From assembly GCA_018829455.1 (NCBI GenBank), contig JAHJUB010000141.1:1-5003 (forward strand): 5,003 bases of DNA, in the 5' to 3' direction. Shown here in pieces: positions 1 to 5,003 of this stretch. Made by a program: the position numbers and the translations under genes. The notes beneath the pieces are model-generated. The model was not told the origin of the DNA. It searched no databases and saw nothing but the letters and a program-made list of their open reading frames with translations. The first letter of the stretch is position 1. The number at the start of each line of letters is the position of its first letter. This stretch comes from Candidatus Omnitrophota bacterium. Its GTDB lineage: Bacteria; Ratteibacteria; UBA8468; MWAK01.

Positions 1-1866
1 GAGGCGTTGCTTTTAAAAGCCGGAGCCGTTAACCGGGCCGGAAGCATCGCGGACGGAAATACGACGATGGATTTTGACCTGGAGGAGATAAAAAGGCAGC
101 TCAGCGTAAATCTGGCTCTCGGCCATCTGGATTGGAAAGGCGTCCGGGTCAACCTGATTGATACGCCTGGCTACGCCGATTTTTGCGGAGAGGCGATTTC
201 CGGAGCCGTTGCAGCGGATTTTGCCGTTATCACCGTCCCGGCGGACAGCGGTCCGGCAGTCGGTACCGAGCATGCCTGGAAATTAGTTTCCAGCCTTAAC
301 CTGCCTACCGTCTTTTTTGTGACCAAAACGGACCTTAAACCGGACGCCGCCGAAGAACTGGCAACTAAATTAAGTCAGAAGTGGCAGGTCCGGATTGTGC
401 CGGAAAGCAATCAGCAGGTATTGACGGAGGTTGCGGCGGAAACAGATGAAGCAACGCTCAGTAAATATCTGGAAGAAGGCGCTCTTTCCCCGGAAGAGTT
501 TAAATCCGGTTTGAAAAAAGCGATTGTGGACCGCCAGGTGTTTCCGCTCTTCGCCGGGTCGGCAACCAAAGGAAATGGTCTGACGGAATTTCTTGACTTC
601 ACGGTTGATTTTCTGCCGGAATATTCAGAACTGCCGCCAATTCCGTTCCAGGGGGAAGGTTTCTGCACCCGTTCTGATTCAAACCCGCTCTTTCTTCGTA
701 TTTTCAAAACAACCAGCGACCCTCATGTCGGCCGCCTTTCCTATTTTAAGGTTGAATCCGGCATTCTGTCACACAACTCAACGTTATTGAATATCAACCA
801 CTCGGAAAAAGAACGTTTGGGACAATTTTTCTTTATTCAGGGCAAGAAGCAGGAACCAATGGAAAAAGGGGAACCGGGCGACATTCTGGGAGTAGCCAAG
901 TTAAATTACACCCATATCGGAGACACGATATCCGTTAGCGGTCAGACAAAATCTTTTCCGGCGCTGAGTTTCCCCCATTCCGCTATTTCGGTATCCTTAT
1001 CGCCCAAAGAAAAGGGGAACGAGGATAAATTAGGGGTTGCCTTTAACCGGATACTGGAAGAAGACCCAACCATTAAAATTCATCGGGATGCCGAAACCGG
1101 CGAAACGATTCTTTCCGGTATCGGCGACCTGCAGCTTGACGTCTGGGTGAGCCGTCTGGCAAAACGTTTTGGTGTGGAAGTAGTTAAGGGTGTTCCCAGA
1201 ATTGCCTACCGGGAAACAGTTACCGCGTCTGCCAGCGGCCAGGGAAAGTTTAAAAGACAGGCCGGCGGTCACGGCCAGTACGGCGACTGCTGGCTGAAGA
1301 TTGAACATCTTCCCCGGGGCAAGGGTTTTGAATTTGTAGACGCGGTTGTCGGCGGAGCCATTCCCCGGCAGTACATACCTTCGGTAGAGAAGGGCGTCCG
1401 GGAATCAATGACCAAAGGCGTTCTGGCTAACTATCCGATGACGGACATCCGGGTTACCCTTTACGACGGAACGTTTCATCCGGTGGATTCTTCAGACATC
1501 GCTTTTCAGCTCGCCGGTTCTCTGGCGTTAAAAAAAGTGGCGGCGGAAGCAAAATCCGCCCTGCTGGAACCGATTATGAATGTAGAGGTTATCGTGCCTA
1601 AGGATTACGTCGGGGACATCATCGGAGACATAAACGGACGCCGGGGCAAAGTTTTAAGCATGGATACGGCCGATGTAGATAACCAGCGAGTCGTTGCCCA
1701 GCTGCCCCTGGCCGAAATGGCCAATTACGCCACTTCGCTGCGTTCCTTAACCAGCGGACAGGCCAGTTATCAGACGAACTTCTCTCATTATGAATTTGTT
1801 CCATACCATATCTCGGAAAAAATCATCAAAGAACGCGAGGCGGCCAAGGGAATTACGAAAGAATAA
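1..1866 (+). CDS. fusA2: Elongation factor G-like GTPase (EF-G2 type), 5' end cut by window edge
   Basis: This is a ribosome-associated translational GTPase of the EF-G family, with 621 codons visible. The frame is open from base 1, and EALLLKAGAVNRAG matches the segment just after the P-loop in EF-G-like proteins. The real start and G1 motif therefore lie to the left, probably about 25-35 residues upstream; the TTG at 7 is not a start. Visible G-domain motifs are switch I RQLSV (94-108), G3 DTPGYADF (160-183), G4 TKTD (322-333) and G5 GSATKGNG (556-579). Domain II follows at about 683-960 and domain III at about 979-1212. Domain IV runs to about 1596, with GGHGQYG at 1264-1284 and the tip histidine in TFHPVDSS at 1477-1479. 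Domain V contains GDINGRRG at 1624-1647. Switch I, G3 and G4 differ from canonical EF-G (RGITI, DTPGHVDF, NKxD). This marks it as the EF-G-like paralogue group rather than the housekeeping factor. Its exact role (translocation, recycling or a specialised function) is not resolvable here. It ends 11 bases before yebC, suggesting co-transcription. Confidence 0.92.
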   Translation, partial: EALLLKAGAVNRAGSIADGNTTMDFDLEEIKRQLSVNLALGHLDWKGVRVNLIDTPGYADFCGEAISGAVAADFAVITVPADSGPAVGTEHAWKLVSSLNLPTVFFVTKTDLKPDAAEELATKLSQKWQVRIVPESNQQVLTEVAAETDEATLSKYLEEGALSPEEFKSGLKKAIVDRQVFPLFAGSATKGNGLTEFLDFTVDFLPEYSELPPIPFQGEGFCTRSDSNPLFLRIFKTTSDPHVGRLSYFKVESGILSHNSTLLNINHSEKERLGQFFFIQGKKQEPMEKGEPGDILGVAKLNYTHIGDTISVSGQTKSFPALSFPHSAISVSLSPKEKGNEDKLGVAFNRILEEDPTIKIHRDAETGETILSGIGDLQLDVWVSRLAKRFGVEVVKGVPRIAYRETVTASASGQGKFKRQAGGHGQYGDCWLKIEHLPRGKGFEFVDAVVGGAIPRQYIPSVEKGVRESMTKGVLANYPMTDIRVTLYDGTFHPVDSSDIAFQLAGSLALKKVAAEAKSALLEPIMNVEVIVPKDYVGDIIGDINGRRGKVLSMDTADVDNQRVVAQLPLAEMANYATSLRSLTSGQASYQTNFSHYEFVPYHISEKIIKEREAAKGITKE

Positions 1867-1874
1867 AGAGGTGG
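1867..1874 (+). promoter_or_regulatory. Shine-Dalgarno sequence of yebC
   Basis: AGAGGTGG lies directly after the stop of the EF-G-like gene. Its GAGG core (1868-1871) sits six bases before the ATG at 1878. This is the only clear anti-16S-like ribosome binding site in front of any start codon in the window, and it fixes the yebC start. Confidence 0.8.
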
Positions 1875-1877
1875 ACT

Positions 1878-2630
1878 ATGAGTGGACATTCCAAGTGGGC
1901 AAGTATCAAGCATAAGAAAGCGGCAACCGATGCCAAGAAGGGTAAAATTTTCACCAAACTTATCCGCGAGGTTATGATGGCGGCGCGTAATGGAGGCGGC
2001 AACCCTGATTCCAACCCCAGGCTGCGCCTGGCTATTGAAAAGGCGAAAGAAGAAAACATGCCGGCCGAAAATATCAAAAGAGCGGTTCAGAAAGGAACCG
2101 GCGAAGGCAGCGCAAACCAGATGGAAGAGATTTCCTACGAGGGATACGGCCCGGCCGGCGTGGCGATTAAACTTGATGCCGTTACCGACAACAAACGTCG
2201 CACCGCTTCGGAAATCCGGTCTGTTTTTTCTAAAAATAACGGGAACCTGGGCGAAGTAGGCTGTGTTTCCTGGATGTTTGAGCGAAAGGGCCAGATTTCC
2301 ATTCCCCGCGCCGGAGTGGATGAAGACGCGCTCTTCACCCTGGCGATTGAATCCGGCGCGGAAGACGTTGCTTCGGAACCGGATTTTTTCCAGATATACA
2401 CCCGGCCCGAAGACCTGGAAAAGGTAAGAAAAGCCGTGGAGGAGGGCGGCGTCAAGGTAAAATCCGCGCTCCTTACGATGCAGCCTAAAACAACGGTCCG
2501 AATCGAAGGCAAGGATGCGGAACAACTTTTACGCCTGCTTGACGCCCTGGAAGACCACGACGACGTGCAAACGGTCTATTCCAACTTTGAAATTTCAGAT
2601 GACCTTCTGGAAAAATTACAAAAAGAATGA
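1878..2630 (+). CDS. yebC: YebC/PmpR/TACO1 family protein
   Basis: A full-length 250-residue member of the YebC family, whose usual length is about 240-250. The family signature is intact: it starts MSGHSKWASIKHKKAATDAK, then has GKIFTKLIREV, NPRLRLAIEKAK and NMPAENIKRAVQKGTGE in the N-terminal helical domain (residues 1 to about 78). The two alpha/beta domains follow, with EISYEGYGPAGVA, LTDNKRR-like TDNKRRTASEIRSVF and the GCVSWMFERKG segment. The C-terminus ends with DALEDHDDVQTVYSNFEI, also typical. The family was long annotated as a transcriptional regulator (PmpR in Pseudomonas). The mitochondrial homologue TACO1 promotes COX1 translation, and more recent work assigns bacterial YebC a ribosome-associated role relieving stalls at proline-rich stretches. 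Which role applies here is inference. The start is supported by the strong Shine-Dalgarno sequence and by the conserved N-terminus. The stop overlaps the ruvC start by ATGA, a widespread yebC-ruvC arrangement. Nothing is missing or unusual in the protein. Confidence 0.97.
   Translation: MSGHSKWASIKHKKAATDAKKGKIFTKLIREVMMAARNGGGNPDSNPRLRLAIEKAKEENMPAENIKRAVQKGTGEGSANQMEEISYEGYGPAGVAIKLDAVTDNKRRTASEIRSVFSKNNGNLGEVGCVSWMFERKGQISIPRAGVDEDALFTLAIESGAEDVASEPDFFQIYTRPEDLEKVRKAVEEGGVKVKSALLTMQPKTTVRIEGKDAEQLLRLLDALEDHDDVQTVYSNFEISDDLLEKLQKE
2627..2630 (+). promoter_or_regulatory. ATGA stop-start overlap coupling yebC to ruvC
   Basis: The ruvC ATG (2627-2629) shares bases with the yebC TGA (2628-2630). 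Upstream of it is A-rich sequence without a clear Shine-Dalgarno motif. RuvC is therefore most likely translated by ribosomes finishing yebC. The overlap also fixes the start, since the resulting N-terminus MIIAGFDPG is exactly the RuvC family pattern. Confidence 0.75.
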
Positions 2631-3121
2631 TCATAGCCGGATTTGACCCGGGACTGAACCGAACCGGTTTTGGAATTCTCCAGGATTTGACGCCGACTTC
2701 GGTTCTGGGTTTCGGGGTGATTGCGCCCCGCGCCAGTAAAATTTTCGCGGAACGCTTATCCGAAATTTACGCCGGCGCCCGTCAGGTTCTGAAAGATTAC
2801 GCTCCGGACGTAGTTGTGGTGGAAGAAATCTATTTTGCGAACAATCCCCAGACTACCCTTAAGATTGGAATTGTGCGCGGTCTTCTCTTTGCCGCGGCCC
2901 TGGAACAACAGATTGAAATTGCCTCCTTTTCGCCTGCGGAAGTAAAAATGGCGGTTATCGGAAAAGGCAACGCCACCAAAGACCAGGTTGGTTTTCTGGT
3001 TGCCAGAATTTTGGGGATAAAGAAAGAAATTCCGGAAGACAGCGCCGATGCCCTGGCCGTTTCTCTTTGTTATCTCAGCCATCAAAAGTACGAGAAGAAA
3101 CTCCAACAGCGAAGTAAATGA
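2627..3121 (+). CDS. ruvC: Holliday junction resolvase RuvC (crossover junction endodeoxyribonuclease)
   Basis: RuvC is the dimeric, Mg2+-dependent nuclease that cuts Holliday junctions symmetrically after RuvAB branch migration, in homologous recombination and fork repair. At 164 residues it has normal family length. All four acidic catalytic residues are visible at the same numbers as in E. coli RuvC: D7 in MIIAGFDPGLNRTGFG, E66 in VVVVEEIYFANN, and D138 and D141 in EDSADALAVSLC. The middle segment QTTLKIGIVRG, followed by FSPAEVKMAVIGKGNATKDQV, is the conserved RNase H-like fold region with the DNA-contacting basic residues. The gene begins inside the yebC stop codon and is probably translationally coupled to it. 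It ends nine bases before a 70-base palindrome that separates it from ruvA. It is expected to be active, and no residue is out of place. Confidence 0.98.
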   Translation: MIIAGFDPGLNRTGFGILQDLTPTSVLGFGVIAPRASKIFAERLSEIYAGARQVLKDYAPDVVVVEEIYFANNPQTTLKIGIVRGLLFAAALEQQIEIASFSPAEVKMAVIGKGNATKDQVGFLVARILGIKKEIPEDSADALAVSLCYLSHQKYEKKLQQRSK

Positions 3122-3129
3122 AAAACATT

Positions 3130-3199
3130 GTCATTGCGAACGCATTCTGTGAAGCAATCTCGTTTTTGAGATTGCCGCGCAAACTACGCTCGCAATGAC
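3130..3199. repeat. 70-base imperfect palindrome (MITE/REP-like element) between ruvC and ruvA
   Basis: Two 32-base halves, 3130-3161 and the reverse complement of 3168-3199, match at 25 of 32 positions around a six-base loop (3162-3167). The outer ends are a perfect 10-base inverted repeat, GTCATTGCGA and TCGCAATGAC, extending to 12 of 13. The inner ends form a perfect 8-base stem, GCAATCTC and GAGATTGC. The mismatches cluster in the middle of each arm. From memory, palindromes with GTCATTGCGAgCG ends and a GCAATCTC core are dispersed in many bacterial genomes. I can see only one copy here, so its repeat status is inferred. No run of T follows the inner stem, so it does not look like an intrinsic terminator. 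No clear target-site duplication flanks it. In the transcript it would fold into a long hairpin ending eight bases before the ruvA ATG. Confidence 0.8.
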
Positions 3200-3207
3200 G
3201 ACTATTT

Positions 3208-3786
3208 ATGTATGCCTATCTGCGCGGGAAATTAGCGGTTAAGAACCCGACCTCGGTAGTCCTTGATTTGGCCGGCGTGGGTTACGAAGTGCACATACCG
3301 CTCTCTACCTTTGACCATCTTCCCGAAGCGGGCGGAGAAGTTTTTCTTTATATTTACCCCTGCTACCGGCCGGAAAATGTTACCCTTTGCGGTTTTGCCA
3401 CCAAAGAAGAAAAGCTGCTCTTCAACCTTCTGTTAGGGGTGAACGGCGTGGGCCCAAAACTCGGACTGACCATCCTCTCCGGCACAACCGCCGCCCACTT
3501 TCGGGATGCCATTATTTCCGGAGACGATAAGACGCTCTGCGCCATTTCCGGTATCGGCAAGAAACTGAGCCAACGTCTGATTACCGAACTGAAAGACCAG
3601 ATTATCAGTCTGGAAGAATCGCTTTCCTCCGGTACGGAGTCATCCCTGGAGAAGGAGGCGATTGGAGCCCTGGTGACGCTGGGTTATTCCCGCGCCAAGG
3701 CCTACAAAGCGGTTCAGGATGCCATGAATTCCAAGAAACCGGATAAATTGGAACCGTTAATAAAGGAAGCCCTGAAACGAATTTGA
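3208..3786 (+). CDS. ruvA: Holliday junction branch migration complex subunit RuvA
   Basis: RuvA tetramers bind the four-way junction in an open square form and load RuvB rings on opposite arms. The protein is 192 residues, within the usual 190-205. Domain I is the OB fold, opening MYAYLRGKLAVKNPTSVVLD with GVGYEVHIPLSTF. Domain II carries two helix-hairpin-helix motifs, NGVGPK at about residues 79-84 and SGIGKKLSQRLITELKD from about residue 114. Domain III, the RuvB-contacting three-helix unit, starts near residue 149 (EKEAIGALVTLGYSRAKAYKAV) after a short Ser/Glu-rich linker. The acidic pin region reads RPENV where E. coli has REDAQ, so position 55 is Pro and position 56 Glu. The start is set by family alignment. 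No Shine-Dalgarno sequence is visible, because the 70-base palindrome ends only eight bases upstream. The gene is followed after 18 bases by ruvB. Confidence 0.97.
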   Translation: MYAYLRGKLAVKNPTSVVLDLAGVGYEVHIPLSTFDHLPEAGGEVFLYIYPCYRPENVTLCGFATKEEKLLFNLLLGVNGVGPKLGLTILSGTTAAHFRDAIISGDDKTLCAISGIGKKLSQRLITELKDQIISLEESLSSGTESSLEKEAIGALVTLGYSRAKAYKAVQDAMNSKKPDKLEPLIKEALKRI

Positions 3787-3804
3787 TGTTGGTATTGATT
3801 CCTG

Positions 3805-4848
3805 ATGGAAAAAAAACGAATTGACCTTACCGCGCCCGATACTCTCCCCGAAGACACAAAGTATGATATTGCCTTGCGTCCAATCAGCCTGGACGATTTT
3901 ATCGGTCAGGATAAACTGAAAAGAAATCTGAAAATTTTTATCCAGGCCGCATCCGAACGCAAAGACCCGCTTGACCACACGTTATTTTCCGGTCCGCCGG
4001 GACTGGGCAAGACGACTATGGCGCATATCATCGCCAACGAAATGGGCGTAAAAGTTAAGGCCACTTCCGGTCCCGCGATTGAGCGTCCGGGAGACCTGGC
4101 CGGCCTGTTGACCAACCTCGGCCGGTCCGACATTATCTTTATTGACGAAATCCACCGGCTCAACCACACCGTTGAGGAATACCTGTACGGCGCGATGGAG
4201 GATTTTCACATTGATATAATGACCGGGGACGGTCCGCGCGCCAACTCCATTCGGCTGACCCTGGAACCGTTTACCCTGATCGGCGCTACTACCCGCGCCG
4301 GTCTTCTAACCGCGCCCCTGCGGTCCCGATTTGGCATCAATTTACGGTTGGACTATTATCCGTCAGACAATTTGGCGGCCATCGTGCGGCGCTCCGCCGG
4401 AATTCTTAAAGTTGAAATTGAAGAGGGAGCCTCCGGAGAGATCGCACGGCGCAGCCGCGGGACCCCCAGAATTGCCAACCGCCTTTTGCGCCGGGTGCGG
4501 GATTTTGCCCAGGTTTCCGGCGAGAAGACAATTCAACAGAAATTAGTTGTTTCGGCGCTGGACAGCATGGACGTTGACCAATTCGGACTGGATGAAATGG
4601 ATAAGCGTATTCTGGAGGTTATCATCCACAAGTTTTCCGGAGGGCCGGTGGGCGTTAAAACCCTTTCGGTGGCGGTCGGCGAAGAGGTGGATACTCTGGA
4701 AGAAATTTACGAACCGTTCCTGGTTCGGGAAGGATACCTGGAACGGACCCTGAAAGGACGCCGCGCAACACCCCGCGCCTATCAACATCTTAACCTGGAG
4801 ATTCCGACGTCGTTGTCCGACCAGTCCAAACTTTTTAATAATACGTAA
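3805..4848 (+). CDS. ruvB: Holliday junction branch migration ATPase RuvB
   Basis: RuvB is the AAA+ motor (EC 3.6.4.12-type helicase) that forms hexameric rings on junction arms and drives branch migration with RuvA. Its 347 residues match the family norm. Visible elements are the N-terminal LRPISLDDFIGQ, Walker A GPPGLGKTT (residues 63-71, bases 3991-4017), and Walker B IIFIDEIHRL with D114 and E115. Sensor 1 is IGATTRAG (T162, T163), the arginine-finger segment is LRSRFG (R173/R175), and sensor 2 is GTPRIANRLLRR (R222). The C-terminal winged-helix domain has FSGGPVGVKTLSVAVGEE, the YEPFLVREGYLERT segment and the GRRATPRAY tail, ending in KLF-like SKLF. The ATG at 3805 is the only reasonable start, since an in-frame TGA lies at 3796-3798. 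Its Shine-Dalgarno sequence is weak at best, so coupling to ruvA across the 18-base gap is plausible. All catalytic residues are present and the protein should be active. Confidence 0.98.
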   Translation: MEKKRIDLTAPDTLPEDTKYDIALRPISLDDFIGQDKLKRNLKIFIQAASERKDPLDHTLFSGPPGLGKTTMAHIIANEMGVKVKATSGPAIERPGDLAGLLTNLGRSDIIFIDEIHRLNHTVEEYLYGAMEDFHIDIMTGDGPRANSIRLTLEPFTLIGATTRAGLLTAPLRSRFGINLRLDYYPSDNLAAIVRRSAGILKVEIEEGASGEIARRSRGTPRIANRLLRRVRDFAQVSGEKTIQQKLVVSALDSMDVDQFGLDEMDKRILEVIIHKFSGGPVGVKTLSVAVGEEVDTLEEIYEPFLVREGYLERTLKGRRATPRAYQHLNLEIPTSLSDQSKLFNNT

Positions 4849-4861
4849 TCCGCAGCAGTAG

Positions 4862-4880
4862 GACAGGCGTCTCGCCTGTC
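4862..4880. repeat. Perfect 19-base hairpin palindrome, first of a pair
   Basis: GACAGGCG (4862-4869), loop TCT, then CGCCTGTC (4873-4880) form an 8-base perfect stem. It begins 13 bases after the ruvB stop. No T tract follows (the next bases are TATGTCG), so it is not a standard intrinsic terminator. The high-GC stem and lack of coding context suggest a small interspersed palindrome or an RNA processing/stabilising hairpin at the 3' end of the ruv transcript. Copy number elsewhere cannot be judged from this window. Confidence 0.75.
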
Positions 4881-4891
4881 TATGTCGTAGT

Positions 4892-4910
4892 GCGACCCTT
4901 TCAGGGTCGC
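4892..4910. repeat. Perfect 19-base hairpin palindrome, second of a pair
   Basis: GCGACCCT (4892-4899), loop TTC, then AGGGTCGC (4903-4910) form an 8-base perfect stem. Its geometry matches the neighbouring palindrome, which starts exactly 30 bases earlier, but the stem sequence is unrelated. It is followed by CCACAAAAC rather than a T tract, and ends 12 bases before the ABC ATPase start. It leaves no room for a normal Shine-Dalgarno sequence except within the hairpin's own AGGG. Confidence 0.75.
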
Positions 4911-4922
4911 CCACAAAACACT

Positions 4923-5003
4923 ATGCTTTCAGCCGAAAATCTTTTCAAGAGTTATCGCGATAAACCGGCGGTAAACGGTCTTTCCCTCAAGGTTGAAAAG
5001 GGC
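4923..5003 (+). CDS. ABC transporter ATP-binding protein, N-terminus only (possibly LptB)
   Basis: Only 27 codons are visible before the window ends. They begin MLSAENLFKSYRDKPAVNGL and continue SLKVEKG. This is the standard first beta-strand region of an ABC nucleotide-binding domain: an aromatic A-loop residue (Y11) in the KSY motif, followed by VNGLSLKVEKG just before where GE-I-xGLLGPNGAGKT would be expected. The AENL.KSY....VNG.SL.V pattern is closest, from memory, to LptB, the cytoplasmic ATPase of the lipopolysaccharide exporter LptBFG. Other importers and exporters share much of it, so I leave the symbol empty. The ATG at 4923 fits the family N-terminus. No Shine-Dalgarno motif lies at normal spacing. 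The paired hairpins in front suggest a boundary with the ruv genes, although the strand is the same and read-through is possible. Confidence 0.8.
   Translation, partial: MLSAENLFKSYRDKPAVNGLSLKVEKG

Noticed and set aside
7..9. TTG as a start codon for the EF-G-like gene
   Set aside because: The frame is open to base 1, and the residues before and after it align with the interior of the EF-G G domain just downstream of the P-loop. The gene therefore runs off the window edge.
1788..2525. A 245-codon open frame on the minus strand opposite yebC
   Set aside because: It lies entirely opposite the clearly real end of the EF-G-like gene and yebC. Its product shows no recognisable motif and has the composition expected of an antisense frame in a GC-balanced gene.
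3154..3175. The inner GCAATCTC/GAGATTGC hairpin as an intrinsic terminator of the yebC-ruvC transcript
   Set aside because: The T run is in the loop rather than after the stem, and the stem is part of a larger 70-base palindrome typical of an interspersed repeat.
3195..3197. An ATG inside the right arm of the palindrome as an alternative ruvA start
   Set aside because: It is 13 bases upstream of the ruvA ATG and so out of frame with it.
4831..4850. AT-rich end of ruvB as a promoter for the ABC gene
   Set aside because: The TTTTTAATAATACG stretch has a loose -10 resemblance but no -35 element at proper spacing, so it was not called.
4862..4910. Intrinsic terminator after ruvB
   Set aside because: Both hairpins are strong, but neither is followed by a T tract. 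A terminator call is not supported by sequence alone.
4890..4922. An in-frame GTG at 4890 that would extend the ABC ATPase by 11 codons
   Set aside because: It would place the N-terminal extension inside the second hairpin and has no Shine-Dalgarno sequence. The ATG at 4923 gives the N-terminus usual for the family.

Overview
The window is a compact, entirely plus-strand gene cluster: the 3' part of an EF-G-like translation GTPase, yebC, ruvC, ruvA, ruvB and the first 27 codons of an ABC-transporter ATPase. All four complete genes are full length with intact hallmark residues. No mobile-element gene, tRNA, rRNA, CRISPR array or phage gene was seen. About 97% of the window is coding, and the only gene-free stretches are 86 and 74 bases long. 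Both of these are largely filled by palindromic repeats.

Layout: bases 1-1866 hold the EF-G-like protein, which lacks its N-terminus and P-loop because of the window edge. After 11 bases and a good Shine-Dalgarno sequence comes yebC (1878-2630). ruvC (2627-3121) overlaps the yebC stop by ATGA. A 70-base imperfect palindrome (3130-3199) fills most of the ruvC-ruvA gap. ruvA (3208-3786) and ruvB (3805-4848) follow, 18 bases apart. Two 19-base perfect hairpins (4862-4880 and 4892-4910) separate ruvB from the ABC ATPase that begins at 4923.

How the genes work together: RuvA binds and holds the Holliday junction, the RuvB AAA+ ring drives branch migration, and RuvC resolves the junction. The complete RuvABC set is therefore encoded in one run. 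yebC is a frequent upstream neighbour of ruvC in bacteria. YebC and the EF-G-like GTPase both belong to translation-related families, so the cluster pairs a ribosome-associated module with a recombination module, probably in one transcript.

Organism: a bacterium of moderate GC content, with no evidence of unusual codon use. The ABC head resembles LptB, which would point to a diderm (Gram-negative-type) cell, but only 27 residues are visible. Small palindromes of these kinds are, from memory, common in genomes of uncultivated lineages such as Omnitrophota, Planctomycetota and related groups. I cannot assign a phylum from the sequence alone. I did not find a convincing new biological system. 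The most interesting non-coding signals are the three palindromes and their positions directly upstream of start codons.
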